A stretch of DNA of 64,000 nucleotides from Bradyrhizobium diazoefficiens (GCF_018129965.1 NZ_JAFCKW010000020.1:31798-95797); one strand, 5' to 3'. Shown: positions 16,573 to 26,810, numbered from the stretch's first letter. A program made the numbers and translations. The notes: a model not told the origin generated them from the letters alone.

Positions 16573-17403
16573 ATGCGCAGCGACGTTTCAATGACATCCG
16601 GGGTTTTCGAGGCGAACCGCGCCCGCGGCGCGGTTCGATTCGACGTGCACGCGCGCGATGGCGTGACGCGGCGCGGCGTCCTGCATGAGTCCGGCTCCCT
16701 CCGCGTGCGTTTTCCGTCGCCGGAAGACGAAGGCCTGTCCGGCGTATTCGTGAATACCGCAGGTGGTGTCGCCGGCGGCGATCGCTTCGACGTCGAGATT
16801 GCGGTCGCCGACGCCGCGCGGCTGACACTGACGACGGCGGCGGCTGAGAAGGTCTACCGCGCGCCGGGGCCGGCCGCGCAGATCAATATCGCGCTCAGCG
16901 TCGCCGCAGGTGCGCATCTCGGCTGGCTGCCGCAGGAGACGATCCTGTTCGATCGCGCCCGGGTCCGCCGCAGCTTCGATATCACGCTCGACGAGGGCGC
17001 CTCGCTTCTGCTCTGCGAGATCGTCGTATTCGGCCGCACCGCCATGGGCGAGCGGATGGAGCAGGGCGAATTCGTCGACCGCTGGCGGCTGCGTCGTGGC
17101 GGACGGCTGGTGTTCGCCGAGACGGTCAGGCTCGACGGCAATATCGGCGCAAAACTCGGCAGACCGGCGGTGGCCAAAGGCGGGGCCGCGATCGGGACAG
17201 CGCTGATCGTTCCCGGCGACGAGGCCTTGGTCGAGCGCCTCCGCGAGGCGTCGGACTCGTTCTCCGGCGAGGTCGGGATATCCGCCTGGAATGGATTTGC
17301 AATGGCGCGGTTCTGTGCCCAAGATGCGGCGCGCTTGCGCGCCGACATGATGGCCGTGCTGGCGCGCACCGGTGCGGGGCTGCCGCGGCTCTGGTTGAAT
17401 TGA
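16573..17403 (+). CDS. ureD: Urease accessory protein UreD
   Basis: UreD (UreH) is a scaffold that binds apo-urease and passes nickel from UreG to the active site with UreF. The 276-aa frame shows the family stretches NTAGGVAGGDRFDVEIAV, LTTAAAEKVYRA and LPQETILFDRA. GGGGAGG precedes the ATG by two to five bases. An in-frame ATG at 16591 is possible and better spaced. It is the first gene of the urease group, next to urtE, and ureA follows after 24 bases. Confidence 0.94.
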   Translation: MRSDVSMTSGVFEANRARGAVRFDVHARDGVTRRGVLHESGSLRVRFPSPEDEGLSGVFVNTAGGVAGGDRFDVEIAVADAARLTLTTAAAEKVYRAPGPAAQINIALSVAAGAHLGWLPQETILFDRARVRRSFDITLDEGASLLLCEIVVFGRTAMGERMEQGEFVDRWRLRRGGRLVFAETVRLDGNIGAKLGRPAVAKGGAAIGTALIVPGDEALVERLREASDSFSGEVGISAWNGFAMARFCAQDAARLRADMMAVLARTGAGLPRLWLN

Positions 17404-17427
17404 AGTGTTGAACGGAAGAGATTTCGC

Positions 17428-17730
17428 ATGAACCTGTCTCCCCGCGAAAAGGACAAGCTCTTGATCTCGATGGCCGCGATCGTGGCCCGCCGCCGGCTGG
17501 ATCGTGGCGTCAAGCTCAACCATCCCGAGGCGATCGCGATCATCTCCGATTTCATCCTTGAAGGCGCGCGCGACGGCCGCACCGTCGCCGAGCTGATGCA
17601 GTCCGGCGCCCAGGTGCTGACCCGCGACCAGGTGATGCCCGGCATCCCCGAGATGATCCACGACATCCAGGTCGAGGCGACCTTTCCGGACGGCACCAAG
17701 CTCGTCACCGTGCACGAACCGATCCGATAG
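17428..17730 (+). CDS. ureA: Urease subunit gamma
   Basis: This 100-aa gamma subunit is part of the (alpha-beta-gamma)3 urease. It begins MNLSPREKDKLLISMAAIVA and carries KLNHPEAIAIISDFILEGARD and the GVTHEP-like end VHEPIR, all typical. GGAAGAG lies eight bases before the ATG. The gap to ureB (110 bases) holds a palindromic intergenic repeat that interrupts an otherwise tight operon. Confidence 0.97.
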   Translation: MNLSPREKDKLLISMAAIVARRRLDRGVKLNHPEAIAIISDFILEGARDGRTVAELMQSGAQVLTRDQVMPGIPEMIHDIQVEATFPDGTKLVTVHEPIR

Positions 17731-17737
17731 TGAATTC

Positions 17738-17826
17738 GTCATTCCGGGGCGCCCGTAGGGCGAACCCGGAATCCAGAGGTTGTTGATCGAGATTCCGGGT
17801 TCTCGCTTCGGGAGCGCCGGAATGAC
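17738..17826. repeat. Palindromic intergenic repeat inside the urease operon
   Basis: Outer arms GTCATTCCGG (17738-17747) and CCGGAATGAC (17817-17826) are perfect inverted copies. Inside lie AACCCGGAATC (17763-17773) and its complement GATTCCGGGTT (17791-17801). The unit resembles that at 49803-49855 (same CATTCCGG and CCCGGAAT blocks), so it belongs to a dispersed repeat family. Confidence 0.75.
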
Positions 17827-17840
17827 ATAGGAAGGCAGAC

Positions 17841-18146
17841 ATGATCCCCGGCGAACTCTTCATCAAGGACGGCGAGATCGAGCTGAATGCCGGCCGCAAG
17901 ACCGTGACGCTCACGGTGGCCAACACCGGCGACCGCCCGATCCAGGTCGGCTCGCACTACCACTTCTTCGAGACCAACCCGGCGCTCAAGTTCGACCGCA
18001 AGAGGGCCCGCGGCATGCGCCTCGACATCGCCGCCGGCACCGCCGTCCGTTTCGAGCCCGGCCAGACCCGCGACGTCCAGCTCGTCGCCGTGGCCGGGAA
18101 GAAGACCATCTACGGTTTTCGTGGCGACGTGATGGGGAAGCTGTGA
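17841..18146 (+). CDS. ureB: Urease subunit beta
   Basis: This is the 101-aa beta subunit of urease. The start MIPGELFIKDGEIELNAGR and the segments NTGDRPIQVGSHYHFFETNP and RLDIAAGTAVRFEPG are diagnostic. It keeps the usual length and is not fused to ureA. An HD-domain gene starts four bases after its stop instead of ureC, which is unusual. Confidence 0.97.
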   Translation: MIPGELFIKDGEIELNAGRKTVTLTVANTGDRPIQVGSHYHFFETNPALKFDRKRARGMRLDIAAGTAVRFEPGQTRDVQLVAVAGKKTIYGFRGDVMGKL

Positions 18147-18149
18147 GGC

Positions 18150-18689
18150 ATGCTCTCCGCGGTCCGTCTCATCTCCGAAGCCGCTGAGCTGGCCGCGCGC
18201 CGCCATAACGGCATGGCGCGCAAGGGGCGGGGGAACGAGCCTTATATCAACCATCTCGCCGAGGTCGCGAACCTGCTCGCGCGGGCGACCGATGGGGCCG
18301 ATGCCGAACTGGTCGCAGCCGGGTGGCTGCATGATGTGATCGAAGACACAGAGACGACGCATGAGGAACTCGCGCGGAAATTCTCTGACCGCATTGCGTC
18401 CCTGGTCGTCGAATGCACCGACGACATGAACCTGCCCAAGGCCGAACGACGGCGGCGGCAGGTGGTCGATGCGCCGAAGAAATCCACGAGCGCCAGGCTG
18501 ATCAAGATCGCCGACAAGATCAGCAATGTCGGCGCGCGAATTCATTCCGATCCAACGTCGGACGAGCGCGGCGACCTCGCCGATTACACCGACTGGGCGG
18601 AACAGGTCGTTGCCGGCTGCCGTGGCGGCAACGCCTGGCTCGACACTACATTCGACGAGATGGTGCGAACGGCGAGAGCTTCGCTGTGA
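18150..18689 (+). CDS. HD-domain hydrolase (SpoT/MESH1-like) in the urease operon
   Basis: This 179-aa single-domain metal-dependent hydrolase shows the motifs of the ppGpp-hydrolase part of SpoT. NEPYINHLAEVA matches the R-x-x-x-PY-x-x-H-L entry, WLHDVIEDT carries the catalytic HD-x-x-ED, and KIADKISNV matches the K-x-AD-x-x-N metal-binding helix. No synthetase, TGS or ACT domain is present. It sits between ureB (gap 3 bases) and ureC (gap 37 bases) and shares their strand, so it is expressed with urease. A (p)ppGpp or other nucleotide-phosphate hydrolase role is inferred from motifs. The link with urease is untested. Confidence 0.85.
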   Translation: MLSAVRLISEAAELAARRHNGMARKGRGNEPYINHLAEVANLLARATDGADAELVAAGWLHDVIEDTETTHEELARKFSDRIASLVVECTDDMNLPKAERRRRQVVDAPKKSTSARLIKIADKISNVGARIHSDPTSDERGDLADYTDWAEQVVAGCRGGNAWLDTTFDEMVRTARASL

Positions 18690-18726
18690 ACGCCGATCAA
18701 ACATTCAAATGCAAACGGGGCTTGTG

Positions 18727-20442
<1,716 letters not shown>

Positions 20443-20569
20443 AATAGCGTCTGGACGCATGTTTCGGGCGCATATCCGGGCGGTCTTTCCGGTTTTGCGT
20501 TCGGTGCCGCCTGGTACTAAGGTCCCGCCCGGTATCGTGAACCCAGAAGAAAAGCCGGGAGGATTTCTC

Positions 20570-20869
20570 GTGATCTACGTCGTTGCCACCCTGACCATCA
20601 AGCCCGAGACGCGCGCCGAATTCATTGCAGCGGCCACCGCCTGCATCAAGGAGACGCGGAAAGAACCCGGCAATATCGCCTATGATCTGCATGAGAGCGT
20701 CACCGATCCTGCCAAGATGGTGTTCGTCGAGCAGTGGGAGAATGCTGAGGCGCTGGTGCCGCATCGTGGCATGGAGCACATGAAGACCTTCGGCCGCGTG
20801 GCCGTGAAGTGCTTCACCGCTCCGCCGAAGATCGAGGTCATCACGCCCGAGAAGGTCGACATTCGGTAA
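20570..20869 (+). CDS. Putative quinol monooxygenase (ABM domain)
   Basis: This 99-aa protein has a dimeric alpha/beta-barrel (ABM) fold of the YgiN type: VVATLTIKPETRAEFIAAA, then KEPGNIAYDLHES and VFVEQWENAEAL, ending in a FGRVAVKCF strand. Family members oxidise quinols or protect from oxidised metabolites, and the substrate here is unknown. I chose the GTG at 20570 because GGGAGG lies seven bases upstream. It is inserted between ureC and ureE on the same strand. Expression with urease is likely, but a functional link is not shown. Confidence 0.85.
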   Translation: MIYVVATLTIKPETRAEFIAAATACIKETRKEPGNIAYDLHESVTDPAKMVFVEQWENAEALVPHRGMEHMKTFGRVAVKCFTAPPKIEVITPEKVDIR

Positions 20870-20883
20870 ACAGGACATAGCGC

Positions 20884-21504
20884 ATGATCCGGGCGACGCA
20901 GGTTAGGGGACAGCACCGCTTCACGGAGACGCCGGCGGATACGGTTGTGCTCGATTTCGACGATCGACACCGCCGCCGCATGGCGATGACGGGGACGCGG
21001 GGTCTCGAGTTCCTGCTCGACCTGGAGAATGCCGTCGCGCTGCGCGGCGGCGATGCGCTGTTGCTTGAGGACGGCCGGCTGGTCGAGGTGGTCGCGGCCC
21101 CCGAGCCGCTGCTCGAGATCCGCGGCCGCGATCCGAATCACCTCATCCGCGTCGGCTGGCATCTCGGCAACCGCCATCTGCCGACGCAGATCATGGCCAA
21201 GGCCTTGCGAATCCGCCGCGACCACGTCATCGAGGCCATGGTGAAGGGCCTTGGCGCACGCGTGATCGAGATCGAGGCGCCGTTCGATCCCGAAGGCGGC
21301 GCCTATGCCGACGCCGGCCACGCGCATGGGCACGACGACCATGCCCATCACGACCACGGCCACCATGATCACGTCCACCATGATCATCACGGCCACGACC
21401 ATGCCGCGCATGACCATGGCCACGATCACCACCATCATCACGACGAGCATTGCGACCATCCCGACCATCACCACGGCCACAAGCATGCTCATGACCACAA
21501 ATGA
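20884..21504 (+). CDS. ureE: Urease accessory protein UreE, with long His-rich tail
   Basis: UreE is the nickel metallochaperone for urease. An N-terminal peptide-binding domain is followed by the metal-binding domain (NHLIRVGWHLGNRHLPTQI), then a C-terminal tail of about 65 residues that is roughly half histidine, mixed with Asp and Gly, ending HGHKHAHDHK. Total length is 206 aa against about 150 for a tailless UreE. The tail overlaps the start of ureF by 14 bases. The tail is probably a nickel store. Confidence 0.95.
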   Translation: MIRATQVRGQHRFTETPADTVVLDFDDRHRRRMAMTGTRGLEFLLDLENAVALRGGDALLLEDGRLVEVVAAPEPLLEIRGRDPNHLIRVGWHLGNRHLPTQIMAKALRIRRDHVIEAMVKGLGARVIEIEAPFDPEGGAYADAGHAHGHDDHAHHDHGHHDHVHHDHHGHDHAAHDHGHDHHHHHDEHCDHPDHHHGHKHAHDHK

Positions 21505-22213
21505 GCCGGTTCGTGCCGGTGACCTCGCCGGGCGCGAGGCGGCAGCGCTGTACCGGCTGATGACCTGGCTGTCGCCGGCGTTTCCCGTCGGCGGATTCTC
21601 CTATTCCAGCGGCATCGAATGGGCGGTCGAGGCCGGCGATATCACCGACATCGCGACGCTTGCCGACTGGCTCGATGCGATGCTCGGCGACGGATCCGGC
21701 TTCTGCGATGCAACGTTCCTGGTTCACGCCTATCGTGCCGCCGAAACCGGCGAGGAGAGCACTCTCAGCGACATCGCCGAACTGGCTGCCGCTTTCGTGC
21801 CGTCACGCGAACGGCAGCTCGAAACGACCTCGCAGGGGCGTGCCTTCATCGACATCACCCGCGCGGCATGGGATGCGGAAGGCCTGCAAGCCATGGTCGC
21901 GGCGTGCGGGGCGCCACTGGTCTATCCCGTCGCCGTCGGCGTGGTTGCCGCGATGCACGGCGTACCGCTGGCGCCGACCCTGCACGCCTTCCTGCACGCG
22001 CTCGTCTCGAACTGGATTTCCGCGGCCAGCCGTCTCATTCCGCTCGGCCAGACCGACAGCCAGCGCGTCCTGGTGAGGCTGGAAGCCGCGGTCGTCGCGG
22101 CCGCCGATCGCGCGCTGAATGCGACATTGGACGATCTCGGCGGTGCGACGTTTCGTGCCGATCTCGCCAGCCTGCGCCACGAGACGCAGTATACGCGGCT
22201 GTTTCGGTCGTGA
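21491..22213 (+). CDS. ureF: Urease accessory protein UreF
   Basis: UreF acts with UreD and UreG as a GTPase-activating and gating factor for nickel insertion. It shows LMTWLSPAFPVGGFSYSSGIE, the family entry motif, and later NWISAASRLIPLGQTDSQRVL. I chose the ATG at 21491 (MTTNEPV); an ATG at 21485 adds two residues. Both are inside the UreE His tail, so the two genes overlap and are translationally coupled. The 240-aa length is normal. The open frame upstream of 21485 is the shadow of the His-rich repeat. Confidence 0.95.
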   Translation: MTTNEPVRAGDLAGREAAALYRLMTWLSPAFPVGGFSYSSGIEWAVEAGDITDIATLADWLDAMLGDGSGFCDATFLVHAYRAAETGEESTLSDIAELAAAFVPSRERQLETTSQGRAFIDITRAAWDAEGLQAMVAACGAPLVYPVAVGVVAAMHGVPLAPTLHAFLHALVSNWISAASRLIPLGQTDSQRVLVRLEAAVVAAADRALNATLDDLGGATFRADLASLRHETQYTRLFRS

Positions 22214-22252
22214 GCGGCGCGGCCTTCAACCCTTCAAGAGAGAGCAAGTGAC

Positions 22253-22876
22253 ATGTCGAAATCTCACGGCCCCTTGCGTGTCGGCGTCGGCGGCCCCGTC
22301 GGATCGGGCAAGACCGCGCTGATGGACCTGCTCTGCAAGACCATGCGCGAGCGCTACGACATCGCTGCGATCACCAACGATATCTACACCAAATGGGATG
22401 CGGAATTCCTGGTGCGCTCTGGCTCGCTGACGCCCGACCGCATTGCCGGTGTCGAGACCGGCGGCTGCCCGCACACCGCCATCCGCGAGGACGCGTCTAT
22501 GAACCTGGCTGCGGTCGCGGATATGCGTGCGAAATTCCCCGGCCTCGACCTCGTGCTGATCGAGTCCGGCGGCGACAATCTCGCTGCCACCTTTTCCCCG
22601 GAACTGGCCGACCTCACCATCTACGTCATCGACGTTGCCGCCGGCGACAAGATCCCGTCCAAGGGCGGCCCCGGCATCACCCGGTCCGATCTTCTGGTGA
22701 TCAACAAGATCGATCTTGCGCCCCATGTCGGCGCCTCCCTGGAGAAGATGGACACGGACGCGAGGCGCATGCGCGGCCAGCGCCCCTTCGTCATGACCAA
22801 CCTGAAGAAGAGCGAGGGGCTCGACCGGATCGTCGGTTTCATTGAGACCAAGGGCGGGCTGAAACCGGCGGGTTGA
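22253..22876 (+). CDS. ureG: Urease accessory GTPase UreG
   Basis: UreG is the GTPase that delivers nickel during urease maturation. It has a P-loop GVGGPVGSGKTALMD near residue 16, the nickel-binding region VETGGCPHTAIRED with the Cys-Pro-His motif, and NKIDLAPHVGASL with the NKxD base-recognition motif. Length 207 aa is usual. It is the last gene of the urease group. No clear terminator follows. Confidence 0.97.
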   Translation: MSKSHGPLRVGVGGPVGSGKTALMDLLCKTMRERYDIAAITNDIYTKWDAEFLVRSGSLTPDRIAGVETGGCPHTAIREDASMNLAAVADMRAKFPGLDLVLIESGGDNLAATFSPELADLTIYVIDVAAGDKIPSKGGPGITRSDLLVINKIDLAPHVGASLEKMDTDARRMRGQRPFVMTNLKKSEGLDRIVGFIETKGGLKPAG

Positions 22877-23139
22877 CGGCGCGACGACGTGGCGCAGGTA
22901 TATTCATCCGTTCAAGCGCCGGCAAAGCCGCATTTGCGGAACAAATCTCGGTCACGGCGATTATCTACCTCCACTGCCCGAAGCAAAGCCGTCATGGCCG
23001 GACCGTCGGCCGGGCGGATTAAGCTTTTCAGGCAACCGAAGTTGCGTACCGATGCCTCCTCCTTCATTATCTTCGCCACTGGGGTCCACTCTGTTTCGGC
23101 ACAGGGCCGTTCGAGCGGCGTTCACATGCTCCGTATTGA
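22877..23139 (+). other. Gap before the sensor kinase, with a possible EcfG-type element
   Basis: No gene is seen in these 263 bases. GGAAC at 22938-22942 is followed by 18 bases and TT, which fits the loose GGAAC-N18-TT form of the general-stress promoter but not the full CGTT box. It is about 200 bases from the kinase start. Confidence 0.3.
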
Positions 23140-24831
23140 TTGCCGAGCTGCTGCTTTTGCCTGAGTAGTCAATTGGTCCGGCTGGGATTCATCATCGGCT
23201 TCATCGCGCTGCTCGGGGTTCTGCTCTCCGGGCTCGCAGCCTATCGTGTCCACGATCAGGAACTGGCGCTGGACCGGATCGCACTGGCGCGTGCCATCGA
23301 CGTTCACGCGAGCCTGGTCCAGGACCGGCTCACCGAGCGGGAGCTGCTCGCCCGCGTCGCATCGGGCCTGTTCCGCGCGCCGTCCGTGCTCAAGCCGAAC
23401 ATGCTGGGGCCGCTGCGTTCGGCCATCTACGCCTTCAAGACCGATTTCGTGGTGGCCGGCTGGATCGCCCGGTTGAAACCGGATGAACTTCCGGCAGCAG
23501 AGGCCGCAATCGCTGGGGCCGGCTTCCCCGATCCCAAGATACGCACTTACGACAACACGCCGGTCGATCCGGCCACGGTCACCCAGCCAATCAACGTGTT
23601 GTTGGACCTGGAGCCGCGGAGTGCCGAGACCAAAGTGCTCCCAGGAGTGAGCTACGACCAGGATCCTATTCGCAACACCCTATTGACGCGCGCCCGGCTC
23701 GAGAAACGATCCATCGCATCGGACCCGGTCGAACTGCTGAGCGGCCGCGGGCCGATAGGTGTTATCGTAGCCGCCCCTGTCATTGCCGAAGGAGATACGG
23801 AGCCTGCCGGATTCATCGTATTCTCCTATGAGCTCGCTTCGCTGATGCTGACGAATGACGACCTGTCGTTGTTTGCGGTCGCCCTCAAGGACCCGCGCCG
23901 GGATGGCGGCGAACTCGTGGCCAACGACCAGGGCACGATCTCTGCGCGCATGACGGCAGCAGACGGACCAGCGCCCTCGGCGACACGCACAGTGAGCTTC
24001 GGCGGGCGCGACTGGCAGCTCGGCTATTACGCCAAGACCAATTCGGCGCGCCGCGCCGAGCAGACCGCGATCATCGTGGCGGCGATCGGTTTTGCCATCA
24101 CCGCGATGGTTTGCGGGCTGTTCGGCTATGTCGCCTACAACAATCTGCGGCTCAGCCGGGAAATCCAGGTGCGGATCGGCTTTGAGCGCCGCCTGACCGC
24201 GGTCATCGACGAGCTCAACCACCGGGTCAAGAACATCCTGGCGGTGATCCAGTCGATCGTGACGCGCACGCTCCGGCACGGTTCGGACATCGACGTCGCA
24301 CGCGAACTGCTGATCGGCCGGATCCACGCCATGTCCAACGTGGTCTCGCTGCTCAGCGAGAGCCAGTGGCAGGGTGTCAAGCTAAAGGGCCTGTTCGAGG
24401 CGCGCGCCATTCCGCATGCCGACCGCATCGCCGTCACCGGGCCGGATATCGCGGTCAGCGCACGGGCGGCGCAGAGCCTGTCGCTGCTGTTTTTCGAGCT
24501 CGCCTCGCACTCCGATGAAGGCCTGTCGCTGGTCGGCAAGCATCCGCATATCACGGCCAACTGGACGGTGACGGGCGAGGGAGCGGACGAGGTCTTCCAT
24601 TTCCGCTGGGAGGAGTTCAACACCAGCGAGGCGACGCGACGCCCGGATTCCGATTTCGGCCTGATCCTGCTCGATCGCGTCGCGCCGGAAGCGCTCGGCG
24701 GCACCGCCAAGCGCTTCTTCACCGACGTCTCCTACGTCTATGAATTGACTGCGCCGATGGAGACGGTGGTCGACATGACCGAGCGCGACCGCACGGAGAA
24801 GCTCTCGCAGCCGGTGAAAACGGTACGGTAG
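23140..24831 (+). CDS. CHASE-domain HWE-type sensor histidine kinase
   Basis: This is a membrane sensor kinase of about 560 aa. A first membrane helix at residues 15-35 is followed by an extracytoplasmic CHASE domain at about 45-300 (VQDRLTERELLARVASGLF, VVAGWIARL), a second helix at 308-333, and an HWE-type H-box ELNHRVKNILAVIQSI with His361. The kinase end has the W-x-E (Trp490) but the N-box reads FELASHSDEGLSL where HELATNAAKYG is expected, so the ATP/Mg asparagine is missing. The start is uncertain: TTG at 23140 or TTG at 23173. It stands alone on its strand, with no adjacent response regulator. Confidence 0.85.
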   Translation: MPSCCFCLSSQLVRLGFIIGFIALLGVLLSGLAAYRVHDQELALDRIALARAIDVHASLVQDRLTERELLARVASGLFRAPSVLKPNMLGPLRSAIYAFKTDFVVAGWIARLKPDELPAAEAAIAGAGFPDPKIRTYDNTPVDPATVTQPINVLLDLEPRSAETKVLPGVSYDQDPIRNTLLTRARLEKRSIASDPVELLSGRGPIGVIVAAPVIAEGDTEPAGFIVFSYELASLMLTNDDLSLFAVALKDPRRDGGELVANDQGTISARMTAADGPAPSATRTVSFGGRDWQLGYYAKTNSARRAEQTAIIVAAIGFAITAMVCGLFGYVAYNNLRLSREIQVRIGFERRLTAVIDELNHRVKNILAVIQSIVTRTLRHGSDIDVARELLIGRIHAMSNVVSLLSESQWQGVKLKGLFEARAIPHADRIAVTGPDIAVSARAAQSLSLLFFELASHSDEGLSLVGKHPHITANWTVTGEGADEVFHFRWEEFNTSEATRRPDSDFGLILLDRVAPEALGGTAKRFFTDVSYVYELTAPMETVVDMTERDRTEKLSQPVKTVR

Positions 24832-24847
24832 ATGTGACGCTTCAAGC

Positions 24848-25462
24848 TCAGCCTTTCGGCCGCAAAACCAGATCGACCAGGGTGCGCGCATAGGCAGGCG
24901 TGATCGGCGCGATGCCGAAGACGTAGCGGTAGAACAGGCTGCCATAGATGGCGTCGTAGAGATCCTCGGGCTGTCCTTCAGCCAGAATGCTGCCGTCCTT
25001 CTGGCCGGCCGCGATCATCTCGACCAGCGCGTCGCGGCGGAATTGCAGATAGCGGGCGTAGAACAGCTCCGCCGAACCGGTCCTGGAAATGCATTCGGAG
25101 ATCACGGCGAGCTGAACCTTGCCGAATTCGTCCTGGAGCGCCTCGGCATAAGCCGCGGCATGGCGGCGGGCGCGTGCCGCGGGCGTGCCGGAACTGGCCG
25201 GCGGCAAGGGCAGCATCTGTGCGGCGTGATGGAGGAAGGCGTCGATCAGCAGCGCTTCCCGCGATGGCCACCATTTGTAGATCGTCATCTTGGAGACGCC
25301 GGAGTGTCGCGCGACCGCGTCGATGGTGGTGGCGGCAAGGCCCGTGGCGGCCATCAGCGCATAGGCGCTTTCGAGAATGGCGTTGCTGGTCTCGATCGAC
25401 CGCGGCCTGCCGCGCCGGGGCGCGCTGTCAGCCGCTTCAGCCTCGTTTTTCTCCATCGCCAC
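24848..25462 (-). CDS. TetR/AcrR family transcriptional regulator
   Basis: This one-component repressor has an N-terminal HTH (TTIDAVARHSGVSKMTIYKWW) at about residues 45-65 and a divergent ligand-binding C-domain. I chose the GTG at 25462, giving MAMEKNE, since GAGGGGG lies about seven bases upstream. An ATG at 25456 is the alternative. It converges with the kinase gene (16-base gap) and lies 76 bases downstream of the OpgC-like gene on the same strand, so it may control that gene or itself. The effector is unknown. Confidence 0.88.
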   Translation of the reverse strand: MAMEKNEAEAADSAPRRGRPRSIETSNAILESAYALMAATGLAATTIDAVARHSGVSKMTIYKWWPSREALLIDAFLHHAAQMLPLPPASSGTPAARARRHAAAYAEALQDEFGKVQLAVISECISRTGSAELFYARYLQFRRDALVEMIAAGQKDGSILAEGQPEDLYDAIYGSLFYRYVFGIAPITPAYARTLVDLVLRPKG

Positions 25463-25538
25463 GTCCGGCCCCCTCGCGCAGAACTTCGGCATAGCGCAGC
25501 CGCCGCGGCCGGCCTAGCAGAATCGCACGATTGTATGC

Positions 25539-26681
25539 TCAGGCCTGCTGCCGCGCGGTCGCCGGCAGATCCTGCCATTTTGACCAGGAGATGTAATAGG
25601 CCACGGCGGTCATCGCCGCGAAGCCGAGGAGGCTCACCGCGATCTGTATCACCATCAGGTTTGCGCCGGTGATCAGGATCAGATGGCCCGCAAAGGACAG
25701 GAATACGCCGACGCAGAAGACGGCGAGCCATTCCTCGCCGCATGTGATCACGGCCTGGAGCGGCCGATACTTCAGGCCGGGGTGATCGGCTGGGATGAGG
25801 TGGGTTGCGAGGAACGCGAGCGCGAGGAAATGGACCACGCGATAGGGCGCGAGGTTTTCCTTGTCGGTCGGCGCGATGCTGTTGACGACGAGGTCCGGCA
25901 AATAGGCCGACAGTGCCGGCGAATGGCGCATCAGGGTGACGGCCATCGCGAACACGATATAGGCACCCGCCAGCAGCCGCAGCCAGGTCATGCTGCGCAA
26001 CGTGCGGCCGGACGCGCCGGTCACGGCGAACCAGCCGCCCAGCACCATCAGCATCTGCCAGCACAGCGGATTGAAGGTCCATTCCTGATCCGGATAGACC
26101 CGAAAATTCCAGTCGAACCAGCGTGCCGCCAGATAAAGCGCGACCGATGCTGCAAGCGTGACGTTCGGCCGCCGCAACAGGCCCCAAAGCGCGAATGGAA
26201 AGAACGCCATCAGCGGGATCATCAGCTGCAACAGGTCGAGGTTGAGCGGCTCTTCCTGCAGCACCAGTCCCCGGACGAGAATGCGCAGCGGATGCTCGAG
26301 AATGCCGGAGATGTTGTATTCGTGGATGATCTCCGGCGCCATCGACTGCGAGGCCACATAGGCGATGGTGTCGATATAGATCACGAACAGAACGACGTAG
26401 GCTGCGTAAAGCCGCCAGACGCGGCGGAAGATGCGCGTCGCCGCGACGAGATAGCCGCGCTCCAGCGCCATCCTGCCGTGGATGACGGCGACGCCATAAC
26501 CTACAACGAACACGAACAGATCTGCCGCACCGCTGAAGCCGAAGTTTCGCAGCGTCAGCAAGTTGACGACGTTATTCGGGATGTGGTCCACGAACACCGA
26601 CCAGTTGGCAATGCCGAGCGTCAAATAGAGCCTGGCGTCGTGACGGTATGCGGAGAGGTTCGCCTTGACGGACGGTTTCAT
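25539..26681 (-). CDS. opgC: OpgC-domain membrane acyltransferase
   Basis: This is an integral membrane protein of the OpgC family, which adds succinyl groups to periplasmic glucans. It has about ten hydrophobic segments and the family stretches DHIPNNVVNLLTLRNFGFSG and FVVGYGVAVIHG near the N-terminus, and PRXXH-like features further on (PYRVVHFLALAFLATHL). I chose the ATG at 26681 (MKPSVKANLSAY). The in-frame ATG at 26738 lacks a ribosome site. The acyl group and glucan target are inferred from family only. Confidence 0.87.
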   Translation of the reverse strand: MKPSVKANLSAYRHDARLYLTLGIANWSVFVDHIPNNVVNLLTLRNFGFSGAADLFVFVVGYGVAVIHGRMALERGYLVAATRIFRRVWRLYAAYVVLFVIYIDTIAYVASQSMAPEIIHEYNISGILEHPLRILVRGLVLQEEPLNLDLLQLMIPLMAFFPFALWGLLRRPNVTLAASVALYLAARWFDWNFRVYPDQEWTFNPLCWQMLMVLGGWFAVTGASGRTLRSMTWLRLLAGAYIVFAMAVTLMRHSPALSAYLPDLVVNSIAPTDKENLAPYRVVHFLALAFLATHLIPADHPGLKYRPLQAVITCGEEWLAVFCVGVFLSFAGHLILITGANLMVIQIAVSLLGFAAMTAVAYYISWSKWQDLPATARQQA

Positions 26682-26810
26682 GCGGAAATTGGCTTCTGGA
26701 ATCAGGGGCGCTGCTTTTAGCGGCAACCGCCTGTCCATCCGAGTAGCTTTTGCGTGATGGGAGCTGATTTTTCCCGGGGACGCTAAAACCGGTCAACGCA
26801 GGCCTTGCCG

